Of a stretch of 64,000 bases of DNA, positions 1-10,787 are shown piece after piece; the first letter of the stretch is position 1, and each line of letters opens with the position of its first letter. The stretch is from Pisolithus tinctorius (Eukaryota > Basidiomycota > Agaricomycetes > Boletales > Pisolithaceae). A program made the translations under genes and the position numbers. The DNA is taken from positions 310,001 to 374,000 of the forward strand of contig JANFAH010000027.1 of the NCBI GenBank assembly GCA_024663395.1. The letters run 5' to 3'. Under the pieces are notes generated by a model, which had not been told where the DNA came from, ran no database searches, and worked only from the letters and a program-made list of their open reading frames with translations.

Positions 1-284
1 ATATACCAGAAGTAACTATAGTACGGAGACCGGTAATGCCGGTCTCGCAAGGATTGCTAAGAGGATTGGTAAGACAGGTATTAGTAATGTATGACTAAGG
101 TAACGGAGACCGGGGCAGAGTGGACCGGGGACAGGACCGGGGACAGGACTTAACCAAAATGACAGACACTGCAAAGCAGTGTCTACCGCGCTAGGACATC
201 TGGGGATAGCGAACAGGCGAGGCTGATGCCGGACTAAGTGAGTGCGAGGCCGAGTCCGGCCGGGGTCGAGACATGGCTATGACA
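1..284 (-). repeat. Partial LTR, gypsy family A, reverse orientation
   Basis: This is the reverse complement of the first part of the LTR at 48238-48765. It ends at 284 with the inverted terminal TGTCATAGCC. Base 1 falls at the TATA-box region of the reference LTR. No polypurine tract lies to its right, so it is either the 5' LTR of a minus-strand element extending left out of the window or a solo LTR. Confidence 0.9.
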
Positions 285-395
285 GAAGTTCAGGAGGGGC
301 AGGTGCCCTCCAAGGGCAATGCCCTGATGCAAGAGGATGACCCTCTGATATGAGAAGACAGTCCAGGTAATGATGTCCCATGAACTGAGAATGGA

Positions 396-2015
396 TTGAC
401 TGGATCTATTCCTGACATGGTACAAGATACCAAGCAATGGGATTGGTCAGACCTATATGGAGCTGTACATGAGTTTGTGTGTGACAAGTGTAGCCACTGC
501 ATGGATCACATAGCCGAAGGGCTACTAAACAGTAATCTGTCTCTGGTCAGAGTTCTTGCAAATAATGAGAATCATGCTCGACAGGAATATGAAAGGGGTA
601 GAGAGGATGGAAGGCATGCTCCGATGGAGACACAGAATCTTAGTGCCTGGCGCCCTAGGGTGGCCCTTCACCTATTAGTGTATCGTCTCTGGTGCATGGA
701 AGGACATCAAAGGGATGCCCTTTGAGAGATATTGATAGCATGTGAAGATATGCATCATGCAGCTCAACCCCAATTAACATTGGATGAACCCTTGGGGAAC
801 ACTATGATCGATCTACAGCTGCAGAGCATAATGACCCCTAATGTCTGAATATATCTGGATGCAGTGGTAATTGAAACACCATGGGGAATGGTGTGGATAA
901 ATAGAGACAGTATGGTAGAGCACCTGCCTACCTCCCAAGAAGAGGACAATATAGTAAGAAGTGCCTCACTCAGAATAAATGAGGACAAGATGGATCTAGA
1001 CCCTCGTCAAGCAGAATGACCTGAAGTCACAGGTGGAACCTGGACTTGGTCACCAATCTACAGAGCGACTCACTCTGAGCATTGCCCTGAATGCCAACAA
1101 CACAGGGAACACATTGACAAGGCCATAGCTGAGGAGAATACCTTGCTCACTATTGCACTGCAGTTCCCTATGCAACTCATGTTCCACAAGTACAATAGGG
1201 GCTGGGAAGACTGCAACCATGCCCAAATGGAGGGGCATGGCCTGAACATTGATCGCACTCAGTGTGCAATATGTGTGATGGCTAGTTGCATCAGGTCCCT
1301 TGAAGCACAATGAGTACAAGCATTGTGTGATATCCAATGCTTGTGCACAACTGTGCAGAACAGGAATGATATTCCTGGGGAGCTGTATGATCAGCTCCAT
1401 ACAACTGAATGTCACATAAGCCATCCTAACCCAAATAACAATGAAGTCAGGATATACCCTGATGATATGGTGGTGGAAACACCACATGGAGATATAATCA
1501 TTGAAGGACATTGCATCTGCAATAACCCATGTATGGCTGCAATGGACTTGCAACCAATTGCAAAGCTGCTGTCATGCACTTTTTGGTATGTGATGCATAC
1601 TAAGCAGGAAGCAGGAACCTGCCCATGAATCACACCAGAATTGTGCATGTGTGTAACAGTGGATACTGTCATAAATGGCTGTAAAGCCTACACAATGATC
1701 AACACCAGAAGCACTGGAAACTTTGTGAGCCCAGCTTTCACTAAGGTCATGAAGATGAAAGTGTTTCCACTCAATCAGCAGCTTATGCTGCAATTGGGCT
1801 GCCAACAGACTGACTGTTATTTCAATGTTGCTAATATCAATCGCTACAACTGTATTCTAGGAATCCTGTTCCTTAGGCAGCACAAAGTAGTGCTCAACTT
1901 CACTGAAAAGTTGATGATGATCACAGGTGAAAAGGTCCTCATGCTCACAGAGCCTGAGGTCGCCAGAGAGGGGTGCCCACACCCCCCTAAAGCCACCACC
2001 TCCTTGAGCAAATGA
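396..2015 (+). pseudogene. Gypsy family B: N-terminal region and protease, decayed
   Basis: One reading frame runs across this stretch, broken almost only by TGA codons. The N-terminal part is not recognisable as a standard Gag. It contains cysteine-rich stretches and an internally repeated block: a motif around VVIETPWG near residues 150-160 recurs as MVVETPHG further on. The end (from about 1640) is a retropepsin-like domain. The usual DSGST-type active site reads NTRST, so the catalytic Asp is Asn, consistent with a CpG-to-CpA change. The later ILG-type flap segment is still visible. It runs into the RT in the same frame, so this was one polyprotein. It is not functional. Confidence 0.7.
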
Positions 2016-3560
2016 CTAGCATGTCCTATGAGGCTGTCACAGCCTTGTGAGGGCTTGCTGGGGGGAGGGCAGTTAGAGTCAAAAAGTGAGCCTATACTCA
2101 CAGTAATAAAACCAATACCAAAAAGAGCATTGGGGGATAAAGATATACCTCACCTAAGGGAGCAATGGTTTGAAAAGTTTAGATGAAGGTTCAAAGGTGT
2201 TGAACCGAAATTACCTCCCTTATGGGAGGTAAACCACAGGATTCCCCTGATTGATGAGGACAAGCAGTACTCGTACCACTTGCCTCATTGCACTGATGCA
2301 CTGAAGCAACAGTTGTCAGATAAAATCCATCAGTACACAGATGCGGAGTGGTGGGGGCTGAAAAGTGTCCCACAAGCCACACCTATGTTGTGTATACCAA
2401 AGAAGAATGGCAAACTACAAACAGTCATTGACTGTTGTAAAAGAAATGAAAACACAATAAGGGATGTAACTCCCTTCCCTGATCAGGACCAGATCAGGAT
2501 GGACGTTGTGAGAGCAAAGTATCGCTCAAAGATTGACTTGTCAAATGCATATGAACAGGTATGCATCGAGCCTGAAGATGTCTGGAAGACAGCCTTCTCA
2601 ATGATTTATGGCACTTTTATAAGCCAAGTCATGCAGCAGGGGGATTGTAATTCCCCTGCAATGTTTCAATGCCTTATGTCTGTGGTCTTTAGAGATCACA
2701 TAGGACATTTTGTGTACATCTACCTCAACAATATATTCATCTACAGCAATACACTGGAGGAGCATGAGCAGCACCTCCAAATAGTGTTTGAAACACTATG
2801 TTGCGCTGACTTCTTTCTTGAAAAAGAGAAGTGTGACTTATATGCCAAGAAACTCGACTGCCTTGGGCACATAATCGATGCCAAGGGTATGCATGCAGAT
2901 AGAGACAAGATGTCTCAAATTAGGAACTGGAGAGTACCTAAGTCACTCAATGAGGTTCAATGGTTCATTGGCCTCATAGAATACCTGGCACAGTTTATGC
3001 CAGATATTTTGGTGTACATGATGCCACTAACTGGGATAAAAAGGAATGGACATCTGTTCCTGTGGAGGGAAATCCATGACCAATGCTTCCAGATGATTAA
3101 GGACCTGGCTTGCAAATACCCAGTACTGTGGCTGATAGATCCAAGGAAGGAAGAGCCAATATGGCTTGTCTGTGATGCATCACTCTATGGAGTGGGTGCA
3201 CTGTATGGGCAAGGACCTGAATGGAAGACCTGCCAACCAGCAGGTTTCATGTCAAAAAAGCTGAGTGATGCTCAACAAAACTATAGGACCTTTGAGTGAG
3301 AGACCCTCACGATAATTGAAGCTTTACTGAAATGGGAGGATAAACTCCTCAGGTTTAAGTTCATGATAGTGACAGATCATGAGGCCCTGGGATACCTCAA
3401 AACCCAATGAAAACTGTCAAGCTGACAGGTCTGGTGGATAGATTATATGTCATGCTTTGATGCGAACATAGTATATGCCAAAAGCTCAGAAAACCGAGTG
3501 GCAGATTGCCTATCCTGTTACTATGAGGAGGAAGGAGGAGACAACATCTCCAATGAGAAC
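2016..3560 (+). pseudogene. Gypsy family B reverse transcriptase and RNase H, decayed
   Basis: This continues the frame of the upstream protease region. The RT palm is clear: a PKKNGK block, IDLSNAY, and the catalytic box, which reads YLNN instead of YLDD. The fingers and connection follow, then RNase H with LVCDASLYGVGA and TDHEALGYL. Premature stops around 3297, 3408 and 3420 are TGA, each in a position where Arg is expected. A frameshift near 3560 moves the continuing protein into another frame. The loss of both catalytic Asp residues makes the RT dead whatever happens to the stops. Confidence 0.88.
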
Positions 3561-4255
3561 ATCAAGTGGGAAAATGCTGACATATGCCTGGACCCTGGAC
3601 CCAGAGGGAGATGAGCTCCCTCAGGACAGATGGCAAGATCTGAGACTATCAGCGATGGAAAAGCAGGAAGGAACTCTTCATAAGAGTAACCAGCTAAAGG
3701 AAAAATGGGAAAACTGCATCCTGGAGGCTCAGGAGATGGCCTCAGCTGCAGAAAGGAACAACAAGGAAACTCCTCTCGCAATTGCGGAGGAGGATCCATC
3801 GATATTCAAATCCACTGAGGCCTCATGAACCTCACCAATAACCTATGGAGATATGCCAGAATTCCTGGATGCCATCTGTAAGGGATACAAGAGCGAGCCT
3901 ATGCTCATGAAGATACTAGCATAACCATCACATCACCCTCAATTTGAGGAAAGAGATGGTCTGCTTTACATGAAAAATCATGGTGGAGAGGAAGTGTTGT
4001 GTCTTCCTCACACAAAGTACAAAAATGATGACATTATTGCATGGGTCATAGACCAGGCACACAGGATTCTGGGACATTTCAGATCCTAGAGAATGGCAGA
4101 CTATATCCGCAGGTGGTACTGGTGGCCAAAGCTTGGTCAAGAAGTGGACAGGTTTTGCAGAACCTGCCCCATATGTCAGGCAATGAAGGCCAACAATCAG
4201 CAGCCTCCAGGACTACTGCACAGCCTACCTGAGCCAAGACAACCATGGGGGTTGA
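3561..4255 (+). pseudogene. Gypsy family B linker and integrase HHCC domain
   Basis: After the frameshift, the frame carries a Lys/Glu-rich linker and then the integrase zinc-binding domain: His pair around AHRILGH, then the Cys pair CRTCPIC. It reaches PRQPWG, where the reading is cut by the solo LTR at 4256. The frame resumes after 4747 with MDFVGPF, which fits a clean insertion. TGA stops interrupt it. The target site GTTGA is present on both sides of the LTR. Confidence 0.8.
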
Positions 4256-4741
4256 TGTTAAGTCCATGACTGAGATGGGGGTTGAAGGCCAAAGGCCAAG
4301 CACCAGGGGCAACAACCCTTGGTCTTAGCTCGTGCACTAGACCCTTGTGCAAGCTGGGTTGAAGTCAGAGAAAGCCAAGGGGGATCAGGAGCGAAAGCCG
4401 AGAGTCAACTTGGGCTTAAGCTGGAGACTTGGGGTGAACTAAGTTGATATTCAGACTAAGGAACTAAGTACAATGTACATAGAGTATATATACCAAAGAC
4501 TGGCAACCCGAAGGCTGGGGTTACCAGTGAGGAACTAAATAGCTGTGCAAAGAACTAACTAAAGGTTAAATGAGAAGGCAGGGATCAGAGAGCCGAAGAC
4601 AGACACTGCCCCAGCACAAGCGAGGGCAGTACAAAGCCTAACTAGAAAAGTATAGTAAGAAAACAGAGCTCGTTTCAGCAGTCAGTGTTGACCTGGCGTT
4701 TTGAACCTAAGACCAACCCATGGGTTTCCTGGTATATGACA
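4256..4741 (-). repeat. Solo LTR of gypsy family C
   Basis: This is the reverse complement of the LTR at 39628-40101. It starts TGTTAAG and ends ATATGACA on the plus strand, and is flanked by a perfect 5-bp target site duplication GTTGA at 4251-4255 and 4742-4746. It is a single LTR left by recombination and lies inside the integrase gene of family B, so family C was active after B had inserted. Confidence 0.93.
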
Positions 4742-5866
4742 GTTGATAGCAATGGACTTTGTGGGACCATTCCCACTGAGCAAAGGGTACAACTACCTGT
4801 GGGTAGTCCTATGCCATCTGATGTCCATGATACACCTGATACTGGTGAAGATGACAGTGTGAGCTTCAGAACTCACATGGATATTCATAAAAGAAATAGC
4901 CTGCTTGCACAGACTACCAGAGACAATCATCTCAGACAGAGACACAAAATTTATGTCGATGTTCTGGCATGAGATGCACAGAATGTTAGGAGTGAAGCTC
5001 CTAATGTCAACTGCATTTCACCCACAGATGGACAGCGCATCTGAACGAGCCATATGCAATGTAGCACAGATGCTATGGTCAATGGTCTGTCTGGACCAGA
5101 GGGACTGGGGGTCAAAGCTGCCAATGGTTGAGTTTGCAATAAACTCAAGCATCAACAGTTCTATGGGGTGAACCCCATTCAAACTGAACTATGGACATAT
5201 GCCCATAATGATGCAATGCATTGAGAAAGGGATGACTATGTCATCCCCAGGAGTAAGGATGTTTGTCCAACAAGCACTAGAAAATTTAGAGATGGTGCAT
5301 GACACCAAAATTGAGAGTAGGGTGGTGCAGACATACCACACCAACAAGAAACAAGCAAAAGGAACTCACCTTTGAGTTGGAGATCTGGTATATCTCTCCA
5401 TGAAGAACCTGACCATGCCCAAAGGACAAGCTTGTAAGCTTGTGCCAAGGTTCATTGGGCCAATGAAGGTTCTGCACTGTGAAAGCATGAGCAATACATA
5501 TATGCTTGAGCTACCAGAGCAACTAAGAGCGAGACACATACACCCAATGTTTCATGTTGGGCTTCTGCGCAAGTATGAGCCAAACAATGACTTACTGTTT
5601 CCACAATGTGATGCACATGCCTTCTACAATGTTGGTATGACTGATGATGATGAATGGATAGTGGACAAGATACTCGCCCACTGGTGGTCTGATAACAAGG
5701 TCGAATTCCTTGTCAAGTGGAATCTGGGAGACTCCACATGGGAACCAATGTCCCACTGCAAGAAGCTCAAGGCCCTAGACAGGTACCTCAAACTTCAAGG
5801 CATGTGGAATGTATGCCAGCTGCCTTGCAAGGCACAGGATATGCGAGAACACATAGTAGCCACTTA
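4742..5866 (+). pseudogene. Gypsy family B integrase core and chromodomain
   Basis: The DDE core is visible: MDFVGPF (first Asp), ISDRDTKF (second Asp) and HPQMDSASER (Glu). A C-terminal GPY-like segment and HPMFHVGLLR follow. The chromodomain spans about 5655-5800 (EWIVDKIL, then FLVKWNLGDSTWEP). It assigns the element to the chromoviruses, where this domain directs integration to marked chromatin. TGA stops at about 5170 and 5376 break it. The 3' LTR is missing, with the foldback element starting 25 bases after the stop. Confidence 0.88.
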
Positions 5867-5890
5867 GTGGCTATGAGTAGTTGTGTCACA

Positions 5891-7815
5891 TCAGTCAACC
5901 CCCCTCAGAGACCTATTAGGTCTGGAGATTTTGATATAAGCATTGACCTAATAGGTGTCATTTTGTTGGGAATTCCCAACTTTTGGGGATTCTCTACCAC
6001 CATTCCTGGAGATTCTCCATTCCCTAGCTGGAGATTCTCCAGGGCAGCAATTTAATATGGTTGGAGAAAATGTTTTCTCCATAATATATATATATTATAC
6101 ATCAAATGAAAGGGTAGCTGGGGTCCAAATTGGACTTTCTCCAGGCTAAATAGACCCCCTTTCCAGGTTGATCATGGGCTTTCCCCAGGCTAAATAGACC
6201 TGCTTTCCAGGTTGATCCTGGGATTTCCCCTGGCTAAATAGACCTGCTTCCCAGGTGAACCTGGGCTTTCCCCAGGCTAAATAGACCTGCTTTCCAGGTG
6301 AACCTGGGTTTTCCCCAGGCTAAATAGACCTGCTCTCCAGGGTGAACCTGGGCTTTCCCCAGGCTAAATAGACCTACATTCTAGGCTGACCTAGGTTTTC
6401 CCCAGGGTAAATAGACCTGCTTTCCAGGCAGAACATGGGCTTCCCATAGGCTAAATAGACCCCTTTCCAGGGTGAACCTGGGTTTTCCCCAGGCTAAATA
6501 GACCCACTTTCCCAGGCCATGTCCTGGTGGGGATTCTCCATGCATCAGGAAAACAGTGGTTGTTCTAACTGTTCTAATCACAACTTATCTCAGAAAGGTA
6601 GATGTATAAGTGGAATGGATGCCAAGGAACATATAGAGCAAGTGAATTAAGCAAGACACATATGGTTCTATAGAGTACTGTCAAGTCTGAGCCTACTCTG
6701 ACCAACTCTGATGCTTAACCAGGTCTGGAGAGAGGTGTGGAAGCAAGTCTGACACAGATGAATGGAACTCTGACTAGTGGAGGATTGGCAGGGACAAAGT
6801 CAGCTCAGGCAGAAATGGAGCAGAGTGAGGGTGTTGGGTTTAGCTTGTGCACTACCCCCTTGCACAATGTCAGCCCTCATATTTCAGAGGAAGAGACCAG
6901 ACAGATGTTTGGAGATAACTCTGACAGACAGAAGATGGAGAGAGATGGAGTAGGAACTTTGGTGATATTCATGCTGAAGAACAGTGGAGTACTGTGCATG
7001 CTTTGATGCTGCTATGGAGGTACAGTAACTGGAATCAGGACTGACATATGGAGACTCATGAGTTTTCAAGTAACAACTTCCTGGACAATGAATGAAGGGA
7101 AGATGGAGAACATATGACAGGTAACACAGAACAAGCCAAAAAGGAAACAGTCCAGGTGCTGGACCATGTGGTGCACATGCTGCAGAGTACCTGACTGCGC
7201 ACTGTCAACAAGAAGTCTGAAAGATGGTCACATGACCTCTTGGAGGATGGTCTGCATGGTCTGATGAGAGACTGGTACAAGTCCAACAGAAGGCACAGTG
7301 GAGGAGACTTGTAATGGTAGAGTACAGGCAGAGTTGGTGCAGAGAGTGTGAATGAGCAGTGGAGTAGGGACTTAGAGTAAATGCATGGTTGTGACAAGTA
7401 CTATGAATCAAGAGTTACAGTAATATAGTGGCATGAAGATATCAATAAGTCACTTACAGACCACATTAGGACCACAGAAAAAAAAGTGTGTCAGTAAGAC
7501 AGCATGAATTAGATGATGTTAGGCAATGAGCACTAAAGTGCTGCAAATATCAAGACATCAATAGGTGCAGTGTAGACTATTAGACCACTTAGAAAAAGTT
7601 TTGTTTTCCTGATGCAGCCCACTAGGGATTCTCCATGTCATGCTGGGGATTCTCCATGTCATGTTGGAGATTCTCCATGGCCCCTGGGGATTCTCCATAT
7701 CATGCCAGAGATTCTCCATGTCATGTTGGAGATTTGCCATGGCCTGCTGGGGATTCTCCATGGCATGCTGGGGATTCTCCATGGCTGGCTGGGGATTCTC
7801 CATGTCATGCTGGAG
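5891..7815 (+). repeat. Left inverted arm of the foldback element
   Basis: It is inverted relative to 10600-12475 with very few differences. It contains a 43-bp repeat tract (about 6125-6520), an AT microsatellite near 6082, a region with ORFs that also appear inverted in the right arm, and the first part of the 21-bp minisatellite. ORFs in the arm show no recognisable domain. Confidence 0.85.
6125..6520 (+). repeat. 43-bp minisatellite, left arm
   Basis: About nine tandem units are built on TTTCCCCAGGCTAAATAGAC plus a CTTTCCAGGTGAACCTGGG-type half. The period is about 43 bp. The inverted copy at about 11870-12240 has one unit fewer. Confidence 0.85.
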
Positions 7816-7962
7816 ATTCTCCTTGTCACCTGGGGATTCTCCATGGCCCCTGGGGATTCTCCATGGCATGCTGGGGATTCTCCATGGCTGGCTGGGGATT
7901 CTCCATGTCATGCTGGGGATTCTCCATGTCATGTTGGAGATTCTCCATGGCCCCTGGGGATT
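7621..7962 (+). repeat. 20-21-bp minisatellite, left arm
   Basis: Tandem units of 20-21 bp follow GGGGATTCTCCATGGCATGC with variants at the last 8 bases. All three forward frames stay open because of the composition, producing low-complexity ORFs that are not genes. An inverted and longer tract lies at 9876-10787. Confidence 0.92.
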
Positions 7963-7965
7963 GAC

Positions 7966-8400
7966 AACAGATCACGTGATAGGGGGTCACATGACCAATG
8001 ACATAATGGTCATGTGACCCAAAGGTGACCCAGGCATGACACCATCTCGGTCACATGACCCCTGCACTGCAATCCATGGTCATGTGATAACCTGCTGCAG
8101 AGTCAGCAGGGTTTGGTCATGTGACAGTAGTCACATGATGTGGTACCTGAGGTCATGGTGAAGGACTATCATGTGACAAGTCTCATGTGATCTGGTGCCC
8201 CAGGTCAAGGCAAAAGGGTGTCATGTGACTTCAATCATGTGATCTGGAGCTTCAGCTCACTGCAAAGGTTTGTCATGTGACCTCAATCATGTGATCCAGA
8301 GCCTTGGCTCACCACAAAGGTCTGTCACGTGCTCCCAATGGTCACATGGTGATGCAAATCTCGGGTCACATGATCTCATGTGACTGTAGTCACTTCGTTT
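7966..8400. repeat. CATGTG/CACATG array with 52-bp units
   Basis: More than fifteen TCATGTGA or TCACATGA words occur in about 430 bp, with occasional CACGTG. From about 8168 the array resolves into 52-bp tandem units (starts near 8168, 8219, 8271 and 8323), each with two such words. The words resemble E-boxes bound by bHLH factors. Binding is not shown by the sequence. Confidence 0.75.
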
Positions 8401-8616
8401 TCAACACTATAAACCTTGCATGTGACTAAGCTGCCCCTGAGTGCATGCTTCCCCATATTGTGGCTGTGCTGCAACATTAATCATGTCACCACACATTCAA
8501 TTCTCCATGTATTTGTCTGTACTGTTGTGGGTAGGCCGGTCTATAGGGTATCTACACCATGTCCAAAAATCAACCAATCAACCTTTCTAGTTGATGAGTG
8601 ATAATAGGAATGACAA

Positions 8617-9265
8617 ATGCCAGACAACATCACACCATGTCTCCCTCACTGGGTGGATGCCATATTTAATACATTGGCTGCATTCTCCATGTCTACTTCC
8701 ACCTCTGTACAGGGTTTCAGGGCAGTCCATTGGGAATTGAGTGAACAGGAAGCCAATTACACATCCCAGATGCATGGGAAAACCCCAAACAGTGCAAATA
8801 AAATACCAAAGCCCTGCGGGCACCCCTGGATGCTCCATATGATGTTGGTAGTATGATACATAAAAGTGACATTATGTGTGCACTCACAGTATGCAGGAAA
8901 TTGGGTGCAATATGCATTAACCAACCATAATTGTTTGTGATAGGTTCTATGTTGGCTGGTAGATGATGTAGCTGTGAGTGGTATGAAATATCATCATAAG
9001 GACAGGCCAAGAATGGCATACGAGAAGTCATGGATGATATGGAGGAATATTGGCAGGATGCATAATGATGCAGAACCACAGACCTGGCCCCTGAGTGTCC
9101 AAGTGCTGCACCTGCATTTACTGAAATTGTGCAAATGGGCAGCAGGTGGAAAGAACTTCGTATGAAGTCAGAAGGTACGAACTTATCATTGTCCAACAGT
9201 AAGTTGGAGATCATGCCTCGATTGGGGGGACCATCTGCATGAGACATGGCTGAGGTGCCACACAA
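8617..9265 (+). pseudogene. Hypothetical gene remnant in foldback centre
   Basis: A plus-strand frame starts at 8617 (MPDNITPCLPHWVDAI) and runs 79 codons. After a gap that could include an intron, another frame reads MDDMEEYWQDA and then FTEIVQMGSRWKELRMKSE, broken by TAA and TGA codons. The composition is protein-like but I recognise no family. The minus-strand ORF of 182 codons over 8717-9265 is the less convincing alternative. If real, this is a captured fragment carried between the arms. Confidence 0.35.
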
Positions 9266-9875
9266 TTGCAGTCACGCAGTACTTGTACTACAAACAATAC
9301 TTTGTACAAGCAAGTAATGATGCAAAGTTACTCATCTTTGTGGTCAGAATCACCAAATAAACATGGTCTATCAAAAACCATATCCACACATTTTTGTTCA
9401 GTGAGTGACCTTCCATCATTCACATCTAATTGTGCAGCTCCATTCAACTAGTCTGCATGACATTCCAAAGTGTGATGAGTGCAATGCCCCAGCAAAATGA
9501 CTTACCCCAAAAGCCTCAAGAACTGCACATGACCAGGACCCTCGGTCTGGTATGATTGTTGCTCACAAAGAGTTTACAGACCTGGGCCTAATGGCAGCCA
9601 GGAATAGTGGAGAATTCAAAAACATATCAAAAACATTTCATTGCTGACTACCCAGTGGGGCTATGACTACTAAAATTGAGGTGTTGCATCAGGAGGCATG
9701 CCCCATCATACTGATACCATGTGCCTTGTGGTAGCAGCCCATCCAAGTGTCAGAAATGCGAATGGGCACATCTGGTGAACAAGTCTACTAGTGATTTATA
9801 GCTTTGTGATGATCATCACAAAGTGTACCATTGGACCATTTCACATTTCTGACACTTTGAGAGGATGCTACCTCA
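9266..9875. other. Unannotated stretch
   Basis: No ORF with protein character, no repeats and no RNA gene could be seen in this part of the foldback centre. It is CpG-poor like its surroundings. Confidence 0.5.
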
Positions 9876-10787
9876 TGATATGGAGAATCCCCAGGAGCCC
9901 TGGAGAATCTCCAACATGACATGGAGAATCCCCCGGAGCCATGGAGAATCCCTGGCAGGCCATGGAGAATCTCCAACATGACATGGAGAATCCCCAGCCA
10001 GCAATGGAGAATCCCCAGCATGCCATGGAGAATCCCCAGGGGCCATGGAGAATCTCCAAGATGACATGGAGAATCTCCATCATGACATGGAGAATCCACA
10101 GGTGACAAGGAGAATTGCCAGCATGACATGGAGAATCTCCAGCATGACATGGAGAATCTCCATCATGATATGGAGAATCCCCAGCCAGCCATGGAGAATC
10201 CCCAGCAGGCCATGGAGAATCTCCAACATGACATGGATAATCCCCAGCCAGCCATGGAGAATCCCCAGCATGCCATGGAGAATCCCCAGGGGCCATGGAG
10301 AATCCCCAGGTGACATGGAGAATCTCCAGCATGACATGGAGAATCTCCATCATGATATGGAGAATCCCCAGGAGCCATGGAGAATCCCCAGCAGGCCATG
10401 GAGAATCTCCAACATGACATGGAGAATCCCCAGCCAGCCATGGAGAATCCCCAGCATGCCATGGAGAATCCCCAGGGGCCATGGAGAATCCCCAGGTGAC
10501 ATGGAGAATCTCCAGCATGACATGGAGAATCTCCATCATGATATGGAGAATCCCCAGGAGCCATGGAGAATCCCCAGCAGGCCATGGAGAATCTCCAACA
10601 TGACATGGAGAATCCCCAGCCAGCCATGGAGAATCCCCAGCATGCCATGGAGAATCCCCAGCAGGCCATGGCAAATCTCCAACATGACATGGAGAATCTC
10701 TGGCATGATATGGAGAATCCCCAGGGGCCATGGAGAATCTCCAACATGACATGGAGAATCCCCAGCATGACATGGAGAATCCCTAGT
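9876..10787 (-). repeat. 20-21-bp minisatellite, right arm
   Basis: This is the inverted counterpart of 7621-7962 but more than twice as long, with higher-order blocks: a run of about 185 bp containing CCAGCAGGCC, CCAGCCAGCC and CCAGGGGCC variants recurs. The long open frames here (up to about 300 codons) are products of the repeat. Confidence 0.92.

Noticed and set aside
5867..5890. Target site duplication of the foldback element using the shared GTTGTGT word
   Set aside because: The word is offset from both termini (4 bases on the left, 4 on the right) and is not in the direct adjacency a duplication needs.
7612..8001. Three overlapping plus-strand ORFs in the left minisatellite
   Set aside because: Same cause: low-complexity translation of the tandem repeat in all three frames.
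8717..9265. 182-codon minus-strand ORF in the foldback centre
   Set aside because: Overlaps a more protein-like plus-strand reading and shows no domain; kept only as an alternative in that entry.
10045..10749. Long plus- and minus-strand ORFs (up to about 300 codons) over the minisatellite
   Set aside because: The 20-21-bp repeat lacks stops in several frames at once, producing repetitive peptides on both strands. No start context or domain supports a gene.
9876..10787. CRISPR-like regular repeats
   Set aside because: Units are contiguous with no unique spacers, and the organism is eukaryotic. It is a minisatellite.
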